The translations under genes and the position numbers were made by a program. Positions 12,530 through 24,200 of a stretch of DNA of 64,000 nt are shown piece by piece. The notes under the pieces were generated by a model. It ran no database searches. It saw only the letters and a program-made list of their open reading frames with translations, and had not been told where the DNA came from. The stretch comes from Triatoma infestans (taxonomy: Eukaryota > Arthropoda > Insecta > Hemiptera > Reduviidae), in assembly GCA_011037195.1 (NCBI GenBank), contig JAAEAF010003567.1:62001-126000 (forward strand). Reading direction: 5' to 3'. How positions within the stretch are numbered: position 1 is the first letter of the stretch; each line of letters begins with the position of its first letter.

Positions 12530-13554
12530 TATTTATTTTTTGTTACAAAGGATGAAAGCCGTTCGGGAAAGTGAGCTCTGTCCCCAGTTTATGACTTTGT
12601 GTAATAATTAGAGAAATATTTAGTACGTTTGTTAATCGCCTCCTCAACAGCTAAACGAAATTTCGATAGCTATAAAAAAAACTTACACTTTTTTCATAAG
12701 CTTAATATTATGACAAAGCATAATATCATTATGTTAAAAAGAAACCATATTAAAATCTGAAAAAGTCCAACAATAGTAATTAATTAATCGCGTGTGAAGA
12801 TAGCCGAAGTATGACCTCAATACCATGGAGAAAGTTCAAATCGCCCCGCTTTTGGGCTAGCCCCCGCCCCCACCTAGCTGATAAGACGTGTTTTTTTTCA
12901 TACTAAATTATTAACGAATCCGAACTTTTTAAAATATTATCAAACTTTTTTTTTTTAAATTAACTGATTTTAAATGATTTGCTACATAAAAGGAATGTTT
13001 GAAATGGTTTAATCCAGAATGAGCTGATTTTGTTTATGATATTACAATTTATATAGTTCTAAAATAATCAATTTTATTTCTGATAAAATTGGTGTCTTTT
13101 TTCAAATGAAGTATTATTTGGGAAGTGGCATAACTTAATTTTAATTGATAAAATGTTACAATGTTTCGATAATAAAGTAAAATAGAGTAACTGTTGATAA
13201 AAGAAAACTATAGTAAATATGAAAGTCAAAACAGTTCCGCATGCCTGTATATTTTAATTTAAGTCCACTATCAACATGTAAATATGTTCTCTGATAAGAA
13301 ATATAGATTTATAGACCCATGTAAATAGTTATATTTAGTAGAAAATGATTTAGTTAATTTGTATTCCATTATCGATCAGACGTTCTTATCCTAATTTATT
13401 TTTTCCTTTTGTAATTTGTAAAAAATGTAACTGTTGTTATATATTTACAATTTATTTTAATAGAAGATGTTACCTTGAAACAAGATTGAGAAGCTTTTAA
13501 AAAATAAAATATATTTAAAGAAAAATCCGATATAAATTTTAAGGTTTCCCATTA
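12530..13554. other. Intergenic, nothing recognised
   Basis: AT-rich, no domain-bearing frame. A short GC-rich patch (CCCCGCTTTTGGGCTAGCCC, about 12844-12863) stands out but I cannot assign it. Confidence 0.5.
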
Positions 13555-14010
13555 ACAAGATTTTATCGTGATACAGCCTGCTTCATTTTACAGCGTCATA
13601 GTTTCTAGCGTTCGCCCATTTTCAGGATGTCATGATCCACACTGTTATTATGGAATCGCTCAAAGAAAGCCAAAGCATACATTTTCCCATTAGTTATTTA
13701 TTTATTTCTTTAACCATTTGGTTGGCAATTTTCTACACATTACATCTGAATCTGAACAATAATGAAAACATTATTTCAAGTCCCTTTTTATTTGCCAGAA
13801 ATTAAGTAAATCTAAAATATTCATCAGAGACATTTTCCGTGATAGCCTGCTTCATTTTGCGGTCATCGATCGGTTTCGGGCGTTCGCCCATCTTCAGGAT
13901 GCGTTTTTCAGACAGTATGACAACACAGAGCAAATTCATTATATACACTCGAGACTATCACGGAAAATGTCTCTGATGCTTTCCAGCTCTGCAGCACCAA
14001 CCACCACAAC
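13555..14010. mobile_element. Fold-back repeats with hammerhead, subfamily A
   Basis: Two related units. 13560-13640 is a decayed minus-strand copy (CATCCTGAAAATGGGCG, then GAAACTATGACG). 13821-14010 is better kept: the left flank TTTTCCGTGATAGCCTGC and the right flank CTATCACGGAAAATGTC are inverted repeats, with a hammerhead-like motif inside the left arm and the tail CTGATGCTTTCCAGCTCTGC on the right. The same tail ends the 54.1-kb element, so they are one family. Confidence 0.7.
13864..13901 (-). ncRNA. Hammerhead ribozyme-like motif (CTGAAGA type)
   Basis: Minus strand, 5' to 3': stem I CATC; core CTGAAGA; extra T; stem II GGGC-GAAC-GCCC; GAAA; CCGATC; stem I partner GATG. All three hammerhead boxes are present. 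The ACCGGT palindrome seen in other copies is ACCGAT here. Confidence 0.65.
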
Positions 14011-14576
14011 AACTATCTTAAATATTGTTTTTAATTTGTGCATATTTTTTTAACTTCATAATTTAATACTAATGACTTTCACTGAATCTTTTTACCATTC
14101 AATGTAATTTATTATAGTAAATACAAGCACTTCCAGTTTTATTTTAAACATTTTATTACGAACCATCATAATTAATTTTAATTTGAATTTTTAATATTTT
14201 TTCCTTTGTTTTCCTTAAGATATCAAAATCCATTCTTTTCTAATTCTTATATATCTTGAAGAAAAAATTGCATTCATTACATTACGAGTACAGAGTGTCT
14301 TCATGGACTACAATAATAAACTTGTCCCTTTCTTTCCAAGCCATGCTATACAAACAACTCAGAAATAAGACTGGTGAACAATGTTCGCTGAAAGACAAAG
14401 TGAATTTAAAAAATTTCAGAAAGGAAGGATTTTTTTTTCTAATTCACAAGCCAATAAGTTTTCAACGAGTTACTTTTTGCGTTATATTCATAAATCTGAT
14501 TTCAATATATTGCAAAAAATACATTTCTATCTCTTGTATTCATTTATTTTATCATCTTGATTTTAAAAATAAATAG
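14011..14576. other. Intergenic, nothing recognised
   Basis: AT-rich. A 106-codon open frame at 14256-14576 shows low-complexity composition, no domain and no splice context; I do not call it a gene. Confidence 0.5.
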
Positions 14577-14827
14577 GAGAATATTAGGGAAGGGGATTAG
14601 CTCAGTGGTAGCGCGCTGGACTAACAACGTGGAGGTGCTAGTTCGAGTCCAGCCGTGCTGTCCATAGATTTTTTCGTCCTAGAAGCCTCTACAGCTCTCT
14701 GTCCGGTGATGGACAGCGTTGTCTATAACGAATGGACACTGTCCGGAGACCGGCAGTGCACTGAGAAGGCTCCGGGCGCTAATGATAGATGTTGACGCGC
14801 CTTAAATTGAAAAAAGAAGAGAATATT
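14577..14827 (+). mobile_element. tRNA-derived SINE, family 1, with target-site duplication
   Basis: The best copy in the window. The head GGGGATTAGCTCAGTGGTAG (A box) leads to AGTTCGAGTCC (B box), then a body (GACAGCGTTGTCTATAACG; GCACTGAGAAGGCTCCGGGC). Flanking 9-bp duplications GAGAATATT lie at 14577-14585 and 14819-14827. The duplication shows insertion by target-primed reverse transcription, so this is not a tRNA gene. Confidence 0.85.
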
Positions 14828-15234
14828 CATGTAATTTTAATTTAATTATTTAAAACGAGCTAATCAAAACTTATGAACATTGAGATGTTTTATTTATTAC
14901 AGGATTTAGGAAGACCTTCGTATAGCTCTAGATCTGAAATAAGTGTAGCCAACTAGGAAGATAAATATCCTAACCTGCGTTACCTACAGTCAAGCAAGAG
15001 TATGCTGTTTAGTATCTTATAAAAAATAAGCTTATAATTTTTAAATATTTTAATAATTTACTATTTATTTACAGGTAGGTATATTATTTTTGTACTCGTC
15101 AATTTTACCTTTCCCTAAAGAAGAGATTCTTCAAGAATACAAAAAATTGTATTTGCTCAAATAGTTTTTAATAAAGTAATAGAAAAAATGAATTTCTTAA
15201 TTTGTTTCGATGAGTACTATAATTAATTAGTCAA

Positions 15235-16590
15235 TAATTAAACAGACAAATAGCTGTACATCAAAAATGGTTTATTAAATTAATACAATTTTTTTTTATT
15301 GTTCCACGTAATCCCCACCAACTTCTATGCACTTGTCCCATCTTTTTACGAGTCTTCTTATCCCCTCAGCGAAGAATTCTTTATTTTGATTTCGAAGCCA
15401 GTTTTGTACTTTTTTCTTTACATCTTCGTTACTACTGAACTTGATGCCACGCAAAGCTTCTTTCATCGGACCAAATAGATAAAAATCCGAAGGAGCAAGG
15501 TCCGGACTGTAAGGAGGAAGAGGTAGGAGCTCCCAACCCACAGTTTCCAGCGTCAGTTGTGCCGTATGATGTCGAGCGCTGTCTTGAAGAAGAAGCACGC
15601 CTTTCCTTTGCCACTCCGGATATTTCCTCATCAGCGCGGGCTTGACTTTTTTCTCAATTATGTCTGAGTAGTATAGGCTGTTGATAGTGCGTTGCTCCTC
15701 CAAAAAATCACAGAAAATCGGACCATGGGCACTCCAAAAGATGGTTAACATGACCTTACCAGCCGATGGTTGCGTTTTGAATTTTTTACGGACAGGCGAT
15801 TCAGGGTGTTTCCATTGCTTGCTTTGACGCTTAAACTCCGGCTCAAAATGATGTACCCAAGTTTCATCACAGGTCAAAATCCTGTCAAAAAATGCGTCAC
15901 CATCGCTATTAAAACGATTTTTGAGCTCGATGCAAAAACGAAATCTCTTGTCTTTGTGGTGATCGGTAAGCTCTCTGGGAACCCATCTTGCACAAATCTT
16001 GCGGTAGTTCAGTATGTTTTGAATGATGGAATGAGTTGTGCCAACACTTACTCGACATTTCTCGGCAATTAGTTCAACTGTAAGTCGTCGGTCTTCTTGG
16101 ATAAGTGAATCAATACGAGATTGCAACGCCGAGGTCGATACTGATACCGGACGCCCAGAGCGGTGCTCGTCGTTTACACTTTTGCGGCCACTCTTAAACT
16201 TTTCCACCCACGCGTATAAATTCGCCCGGTTCATGCAACTACTGCCGTATTGTTTGTTCATCCGAGATAATATTTCTGACGGTTGTACACCTTCCGAAAG
16301 TAAAAATCGGATCACAGAACGCTGTTCTTCAAAAGTACTTTCTTCGAGCGGACACGCCATCGTAACTAAGACCTTAATATTACCAGCTACGGGTGGGCCA
16401 TACCCCGGCACCGCAGCTAGCAAAGGCTTATTTATTGTGCCATAAGTAAGACCTTAAAGGTTAAGTTTATGTAAATATTAATCGAACAGCTGATTGACAC
16501 TCTTTGCAAGGTTGCCAACTAACACTTACAAAAGTTTCAATTCCCTGCATTAAGCGTCGCCTTCACTAAATATGTTTGTCTGTTTAATTA
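15235..16590 (-). mobile_element. mariner transposon, complete ends
   Basis: TA target-site duplications (15235-15236 and 16589-16590) flank perfect 14-bp ends ATTAAACAGACAAA and their complement; the repeats diverge after that. Length is about 1.35 kb, normal for mariner. One uninterrupted transposase frame runs on the minus strand. Good preservation suggests recent arrival compared with the other DNA transposons here. Confidence 0.9.
15296..16360 (-). CDS. mariner transposase, uninterrupted frame
   Basis: Cut-and-paste DNA transposase that binds the element's ends and moves it between TA sites. The likely start is the ATG at 16358-16360 (MACPLEEST), 354 aa; the frame extends 21 codons upstream to 16423. 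N-terminal helix-turn-helix regions precede SGRPVSVST. The catalytic domain shows TCDETWVHHFEPE (first Asp), LLLQDSARHHTA (second Asp) and YSPDLAPSDFYLFG (third Asp). Between the second and third Asp I count 31 residues, not the 34 usual for mariner; the gap falls after HTAQLT, where relatives carry three more residues. There is no stop or frameshift, but the 9-base deletion may have weakened it. The C-terminus ends GGDYVEQ. Confidence 0.88.
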   Translation of the reverse strand: MACPLEESTFEEQRSVIRFLLSEGVQPSEILSRMNKQYGSSCMNRANLYAWVEKFKSGRKSVNDEHRSGRPVSVSTSALQSRIDSLIQEDRRLTVELIAEKCRVSVGTTHSIIQNILNYRKICARWVPRELTDHHKDKRFRFCIELKNRFNSDGDAFFDRILTCDETWVHHFEPEFKRQSKQWKHPESPVRKKFKTQPSAGKVMLTIFWSAHGPIFCDFLEEQRTINSLYYSDIIEKKVKPALMRKYPEWQRKGVLLLQDSARHHTAQLTLETVGWELLPLPPYSPDLAPSDFYLFGPMKEALRGIKFSSNEDVKKKVQNWLRNQNKEFFAEGIRRLVKRWDKCIEVGGDYVEQ

Positions 16591-17108
16591 CTGAATGACA
16601 ATCGTAGTATTATATTTGCAATTGGATTTAATTTCAATATTAATATTTATTTCTCACATCGCTGAAAGAGACAGTATTTTCAAAATTGAATCCTCACCGG
16701 AAATACATGAACAAACTTCCTGTGAATGCATATTGAGTGTGACTAGAATTATTTAATTTAATATCTATAATAAGTGGCAAAAATTCAGAAAACCGTAATA
16801 GTTTTTTTTTTTACTTGCCTCTTAATGTTTTAATTACTACTCTTGATAAGAGATTTCCAAAGTTTGTATTTACTACATATTAGTAATCATGTTTCGAACA
16901 AGGAGTTGGTATTTTCCATTGAAGATAAATAATTGTAGTTCGTTAAAGTATATATAAAGTAATATGAAAAAAGCACAAAAAAGGAGAGAAAAGAATTAGT
17001 AAAATCTAACCAATAAGTAGATTTATAATGCTGTTTTATGTTCAGCCATCAAAAAGAATAATAAATAAAGTTTCTAAATAAAGCAACTAAACGAATTGTC
17101 AGACAAAT
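16591..17108. other. Intergenic; trace of a dispersed repeat
   Basis: About 0.5 kb, AT-rich. TTTTCAAAATTGAATCCTCA followed by CCGGAAATACATGAAC (16677-16712) matches the dispersed 'GAGGAAGTATTGCGATCG' family. Nothing else recognised. Confidence 0.45.
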
Positions 17109-19519
17109 CTGTAATGTTAATAATAATAATAATAATAATAATATTTTATTTAAAAATTTTTTCATTCAGAAAGATTAATACATAATATTTACAGCTTGGA
17201 ATTATATCCGTCAGCCGGAGAAAGATGTTACAAACATTTTATCAAAAATACTATTCCTTTAATAAAAGAGATTTTCTTGTTTACTGTAATACATGAGAAC
17301 TGTAAATAAAGTAAAAAATACATAAATACAAAATACTGAAAAAGTAAAACTATTCTGAAAATTTACCTTACTATGCAATATTAAAATTAATGATGAAAAG
17401 GTTACTGAGAAATATTAATAGAACAAATTAAGTGAAAAATTGAAGAAACAAAAACGAGTATCCCGTGGAAAACAAACCAAAACAAAAATTATAAATTATA
17501 TAATAAAATATAATAAAATAAAAACACAAGTCAAAAGTTAAATTCCTGCACAAGCTGGTGCCGCCGATACTGCCAGGCAGATCGAGCAAAATTAATAAGC
17601 CCCTTACAGTTACAAGCATTAAGAAGGGCTTGCAAAGAGTGCAAAGTTAGTAAACATACTCCGAGGTAACCTAAACGAAATTCTGCAAGAATAGGGCAAA
17701 CTGCTAAAAAATGTACAATATCCTCCCAAGTATTGAGGTTACATAAGGAACATCTCTTTCTTATCTCCTCCTTATCCACCCAAGGCGTACAATTTAAATA
17801 TAATAATTCGCCCCTCATTTTAAATAACCACCTCATCTCTTTTAAATGCAATGACGAGGATTGGCGGTCAAAGGAGAATAATTTACAGCTCGTATCTAAC
17901 TGTTTATAGTAAGTAAACCTCGAGGACGTACTTATGCACAACGCAGACTCCTCCCGATGCACCAATCTTATCTTATCTAACAAGGTTGCCAACTGGTTTT
18001 TCCAGAGACTCAAGTTGTCAGTAGAGGAATCGAAGTGACAAGAGTGTCCGCGGGCCAAGTTAATCCAATGTTCAAACCAATAAGTTTTTCTTTTAACTAT
18101 TTCCTGAGCAAAAATCTTTGGTAATCTATAAGCAGGAAGCTCCAGAATCGAAGACAGTACCTAAAGTGCAGTCTTAAGCTAAAAACCACAAGCAGATCAA
18201 CATCAGTCTCCGCATAAAGCATGTAGTTCGGGGTAACTGACGGAAGAGAATACAGCTTTTTAATAAAGAAACGCAACAGCTTTTCAAGTATCTCATACCG
18301 TTCAAACCCCCAAACTTGAGCAGCATAACAGGCAATTGACCTGCAAACAGAGTTAAATAACTGGAACTTAAGAGAAAAAGAAACCTTGTCCTTAGCCACA
18401 AAGCCCGACCAGACAGTATTTAGAGCTAGCTTAGCGGAAGATACCTTCTCTTTAACGTGGGAATGGAAAGATAGCTTAGGCGTAAGAATAACCCCTAAAT
18501 ATTTGTTCCTATTAACAACCTCTATCTCCTGCCCCCTATAACGCCATTTGTCTGAAGAGGACATCCTACCTCCCCTCCTAAATACCATTACTTTCGATTT
18601 CCCCACCCCATTGCTTTCCATTACTTTCCAGACCCCATTGCTGGCAATACTTCTCCAAAATATTAATATTATTTTGGAGTTGTAGCGGATTTTCACAGTT
18701 AAGAACAATATCATCCGCATACATAAGGACTTTAACAGTGGTTCCATCCACTCGGACACCTCCCTCTAAGCAGGATGGCAGGTCATCTATGAAAATTGAA
18801 AATAAAATTGGACTTAGAAGACAACCTTGTCTAACTCCACTATCAATGCGAAAAAATTCGGAAATTCCTTGCTTGCCCCTAACAGGAGTTACAGTATCCG
18901 TGTAATACGCTTTTAAAATATTAATAAACGTTGACGAAATTCCCAAATTAAATAACTTAAGAAACACAGCCCGGCGGTTGATCCGATCGAAAGCTGCAGA
19001 AAAGTCGACAAAGAAGCAATAAACATTTTGTCCTCTTTTTAAAAATTTTAACTTGATAAGATTCGAAAGAACAAACAGATTGTCAAGAGTAGAGTATCCA
19101 CGTCGGAATCCCGACTGGTACTCACTCAGAAGATTATTGTCAACTATAAAGGCTTCTAAACGACGCAAAAGTAACTCTGTAAAAACTACGGCATCAATAC
19201 ATGAAATGCCTCTATAGTTGCTTACTTCATTGATTTCACCTCGTTTAAAAAAAGGAAAAACAATAGATCTACTAACGATGGTGTTAAGCCAAACTCATAC
19301 ATATAATTAAAAAAAGATAAAAGTTTCTCCAGGAATACTTCGGGAGCATTTTTATAAAATTCGGAAGTAATTCGGTCAAACCCTGGGGCTTTATTATTTT
19401 TCAAGTTTCTCAGAACCACGACAATTTCGTCCCAAGTAAAAAGAGAATCCAATGTTTTATTATAGGAAAGGGGTTCCGTATAGTGAATCAATAAAACATT
19501 GGTAGAACTGTAATGTTAA
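17109..19519 (-). mobile_element. Non-LTR retrotransposon (LINE), 5'-truncated, 12-bp TSD
   Basis: Identical 12-bp duplications CTGTAATGTTAA flank the insert (17109-17120 and 19508-19519). On the element's strand (minus) the 3' end is an (ATT)n tail next to the first duplication, and the 5' end breaks off at the start of the reverse transcriptase domain. This is the classic form of a truncated LINE insertion, about 2.4 kb. The clade cannot be set from the fragment. Confidence 0.9.
17531..19491 (-). pseudogene. LINE reverse transcriptase, frameshifted
   Basis: Four minus-strand frames in order (19491-19222, 19168-18578, 18759-18097, 18058-17531) make up one ORF2 C-terminal half. NNKAPGFDRITSEFYKNAP opens the RT domain. 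FVDFSAAFDRINR is motif A, GVRQGCLLSPILFSIFIDDL motif B and MYADDIVL the catalytic motif C. A C-terminal Cys/His cluster (CSLCN...HFLAVC) follows. The frame break near 18600-18640 coincides with a short local duplication (CATTGCTTTCCATTACTTTCC repeats within CCCCATTGCTGG), which inserts extra residues and shifts frame. The endonuclease domain and ORF1 are absent. Not functional. Confidence 0.85.
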
Positions 19520-21286
19520 GTGTATTCTGGTACTGACGAATAATGATCGAGTAACTGAACAATGCCATGAAAAAAAAAAGAAAGAAGCAATCAAGAAATT
19601 TATATAATTTTATTTTAAACTGCCAAATTGCAAATATATTATTAGAAAAAAAATCAGGGATTTTTAACTAAAAGGCTTGCTAAAAAATAATAGTGAATAA
19701 TTAATTATGAATTAATAATACTGCTTACAACATAGTAAGAAAAGATATTAAGATAGGGTTGCAAGAGAAAGGAAAATAAACAGTAACGGTAAGTGTCGAT
19801 ATGGATGACATTTTTGTAACTATAACTTTCTTCTATGGTTTTATCCGCCTTAGCATGCTTCATTTTGTTGGTACTGACCGGTTTCGGAATCGCATAGATC
19901 TTTGGAGTAAGCTTATCAAGTTCGTGTTGTAAAGAGACGACTTCTACTTTATGTTTCTGTCTGCACCACACTGGTTGAATCATCACAAACAAAGCTGAAG
20001 TAAACTCTCAACACGAAGATTCTTATTAGAAGTAGGGAAAAGACAGGGGTGTATTTGAACCACTCTCTTAGTCTATCAAATCTTTAAACTGGTTCTGGCA
20101 GCACATCAATGAAATATGGTAAGATAAACTTAATTTTTTTTTAATAAAATTTGTAAACATCATAAACTGTTGCAGTAATTTTTCTTTTCTTGACATATCT
20201 GTGAGAAATGTCATATTTTGTCTTCGGGTTTTACAATATAGCACTCAATCAAATAGGCTGATTTAGAGCACTTCCTTGTTCTTTCTAAATAAAAACTGAA
20301 TATACTTGCTTCTCCCAGCTTTGGGCCGATTTTTACACTTTCGAGCAAGTAATAGCCTTAGGTTTTGATTCTGAAAACAAAAAGTTTTTTAAAACTAATT
20401 TAAAACATTTTAAATAACCTATTTTTTTTTTTTTTTTTTACTACTTAATATTGGTTTTGGGTGCTTCTTTTATTTGCAAAAGAAAGTCTGGCCTTTTTAG
20501 CGGATTTTGGGTCCGCAAGCTGGATAATATCTGAGATTGTATCCGTCATACCACGCAAGATTCTTTACTTTTAGCTTTCGGATTATCCTTCATCGTGAAT
20601 GTTCTGTAGAGATAAAGACTCTCACTTCTAAAGTTTCTATCATTACAACACCGAATGATTGCAGAAGTGAGGGTATACCTCTCCATTCTAGATAATTAAG
20701 TCGAGATTGGCTCTCTAATTGATATAGAAAATTGTTGCAGTTCAGAGTTTATTTGCACTTGTGACAAAATTGAAAGAAGTATTAAGATGGAGGCTTGGAA
20801 TGTAAATTTTTCTAACTTCGAGTACCTGGTGCAAGAGGAGAGGGCCAAGACCTGTTTGAGAATCCTCAGGTAATTTGATCATTTGTTCCAAATGCTACAA
20901 GGATAAAGAATAAGCTGTTTGTGATCGATATTATAAAAAAATTGATTGGTATTGAACCTATGTTCGGCATCTTGAACAGGGTCAAGGAAATCTACTAGAT
21001 AAGCAAAGGATCAATCTTCGTAAGCATCCTCTCTTTTAAAGAAAAATCTGGCCACGCACTAAAAGTCTGAGGCAAAGAAGAATTTATTAGCAGATATCAA
21101 TGGACAAATAAAATGCCATCTTATTATTATGTCCAGTATTATTGTTATTTAAGATATATTTTTTTATTAAATTTAAACAGTTAAATGTCTAGTCTGGCCT
21201 TTTTCAACTGAATCTCCTATACAACTTAAACGTTTTTAAAATTTGTAAATTAAACAGAATAACACAGTAATATTGAATGAATCTAA
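19520..21286. other. Intergenic, mostly unassigned
   Basis: 1.8 kb downstream of the protease gene. It holds one decayed hammerhead-family copy (19840-19990), listed separately. The rest (for example 20450-21090, somewhat GC-richer, with AAAGTCTGGCCTTTTTAGC) has no frame or repeat that I can name. Confidence 0.45.
19840..19990 (-). repeat. Decayed hammerhead-family element, subfamily B
   Basis: Minus strand: CAAGTTCGTG-like unit, ATTCCGAAACCGGTCAGTACC, AAAATGAAGCATGC and then GCGGATAAAA. The tail (near CGACGGATAAAAT) and the unit TTCGTGT.GAGAG are shared with 24.4-24.7 kb and 61.4-61.5 kb. The CTGA box is not intact (CCAAAGA), so self-cleavage is unlikely. Confidence 0.55.
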
Positions 21287-24200
21287 TCAAAACTGCTTAC
21301 CGGTCATTTTTTGTTTAATCCAGTCCCTATGAAAATAAACATCAGTATTAACTGCAGGAGCATTTTCTATTCCACAGAGATCACCGAAGGAGACTATTCC
21401 CGCTAAAACATATCTATTTGTTTCTGGATCTCTCCATATGACTGGGCCACCAGAGTCTCCCTTTAATTAAAACCTAGTTAAGTTGTTAAATAAGTTTTTT
21501 GTTTAAAGAACTGTTATAGTTTCCTTGTTAGGCGTTGAGTTTGAAACATTGTTAAAAATTGTTGCTTATAGGCTTCGAATGTTTAACCCAATTAGCTCAC
21601 AATTTTTAATAGCACATTTTAAATAATAATGGAAAATAAAAATTAAATTATTTATTCGATTACCTGGCGGAGAATCAGCTGAACGACAAATGGTGATTGT
21701 CACTGAATTTTTGCTTTGAGTTTGAGAGACTATTCGAGTGGGTTTTTGAAAAATTTTCCGAAAAATTGTGTACTTATTTTAAACACGAAGACCTAAAGTG
21801 TATATTAGTAAGTAATTATAAGTTATTATTGGAAGTGTTCAATAAAATGAGCGTCCCACGGGTACTTCTCGAAGCTCATAATTACGAATTCACATCTAAC
21901 GATGATGAAGAGAGTAATAGAAATCCAGGCTCATTCCCTGGAGACTGGCAACAAGCTAAAAGACGGAAGAAAAACAGCAAATCAAATACAAAATTAAATT
22001 TAAATGTAAATATACAGATGGCCAAGACACCACTACATGAAACAAAACAACAACGTTACCATAGATACCAGTTCAAACAATACAAAATGCCAAAATAATT
22101 CAAACGATGTAAAATCTAGCCTACCACCTCCAATCAAAATAGCCAAAATAACAGATTTCAAATTATTATATATTCAGGATCAATGACAAGTCTAGGTTAA
22201 TAGTTTCACACTAATGTGAACCTTACATTTAACACCAAAACTCCCGATGTCACAGAGCTGCCGTTAAATACCTTAAAAATAGTAACTTTGAATTTCACAC
22301 ATGCCAATTAGAAGCCGACAAACCATATAGAATGGTCACCTTCATCAATGGAATGGTTCCTTCATCACAGTACTCAAAAAGAGATGATATCTGAAGAACT
22401 GCACAAATTAGGATACGAAGCAATAGCTATAGTTAATGTTTTTACAACCCGGAACTAAGAAACCGCTGTCCTTATTTTTCGTAGACCCTACGAATCACAC
22501 AATATTTCAGGTAACCAAACTTCTAAACACCATAATAAAAGTTGAGGAGCCAAATAAAAGGAAAGATATTCCACAATGCCAAAATTAAGGACACATGAAA
22601 GGTTACTGTAATCATCCTCATAGATGTGTTCGCTGTGGAGGGGAACACTCCTCGGGTAATTGTCTAAAGCCCAGAAACATAGCCCACTTGCGTTCTGTCT
22701 GGTAGCCCGCATCCTGCCAATTATCGAGGATGTAAGATCCTCAGAGAACTTCAAAGCTTGCCACAAAATACAACAAGGAAACTGAAAAGGAAGTGGCCTA
22801 GGGATAACTTTTGCAACTAAACGCCTTAACAATGCCAGGAGTGTCATCGCTGGATGGCTTCTCCACTCGAGTTCCTCAAGCCAACAGTATCAGCAGTGAG
22901 CTATAGCAATTATTGTTATGATTTAACAGATTTTGCTTAAAAAATAAATAAACTAAAAAAAGGAAGCTTACCTGGCAAGTATCCGCATGTGGTGTAAGTG
23001 TACATATCTGACTGGGATTTTCAATATCAATTCCACTGAAATAATCGTCACATACCTCCAGAGATTCTACTTTCAAATTTACTTTGTGCAAAACTTCTGA
23101 ATATGGTCCTTTAGGGGATAACTTGCCCCAACCTTACGACAAAAAAAATCTAATAAATTTATTTTTAAAATAGCACAATGTAAAAGGAATTACGTTCTTA
23201 CTACAAACCAATAACTTTTACATGTTCTCCTTTAAGATTTACTTTATCCTTTGGCATACAAACTGGTTCAACGAAAGGATTAAAACCTATCTTTTCTGTT
23301 ACTAACAGTGCAATATCAAATTCTACTTCTCCTTTCTTATCATATAGTTCATGTTCGATTACTTTTACCACATTAAGCATTACAGCAGTTTTTGTGTCTT
23401 GAGCTGTAAATGAAAGAATATATTTTAAAATATGGAAAAGCCACATAAAGGAAAGTAAACTTATAAACATGTAATTTCACCCGATTGATTTACCCAATAT
23501 GCGGATAATTTACGTATATGTTTTAATGTTTACCTTTTAGCAATGTATAATGGTTTTCTTATTTTCCCCATAAGGCATCCCAAAATATGGAGGAAACAAT
23601 AAATTGAAACCATCTTGTTTACACTATCAAATGCAGTATTATAAATGATAATAGTAAAACTACAAATAAAGGCCAAAAGTTTTAAAAAAGAACCTGTTAC
23701 AGCATCAGCACAAAAAAAAAAAATATAATTTACTATTCACTCCAGTTTCGGGCGCACACTTATTATATTTTTTGTTTGAGGGGAAAAAGGAAATCTTAAA
23801 GTGAGAACGCCTAGAAAGTGGGGCCACAACTTCACCTCATGCAATCTATGCCGAAAGGCCCAGTTTGGAAATCATATTAAAGAGAATATTTATATTAAAT
23901 TTAGCACATTTTTTCCTCTTTTTTCTAAAAAATTTTAGACCATCAATTCTGGTGGGAGGGAACACTAAGACAGAACCGCTTTCAACCTTGGTAAGGCGAA
24001 GCTGGAGCACGTGCTATTAATCACTGAGGATCCAAAATGGATCTCCTAGGGTAGGTCGCGGTGGAATGAGGCTCAACCACCTTTTTGTTAATCTAATGTA
24101 ATCTACCTTCACCTTTAGAAAAACAGCACTTACGATCATAAATGTTGTGGTCGCCAACAATAACGGCTAATTTCTCATGTCTCCTAGACTCAGTACAATG

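Noticed and set aside
14591..14664. tRNA gene (A and B boxes)
   Set aside because: The sequence continues into a body shared with five other loci and is flanked by 9-bp duplications; the arms do not close as a tRNA. It is a SINE.
15770..16445. Plus-strand open frames across the mariner
   Set aside because: Shadows of the minus-strand transposase; no domain.
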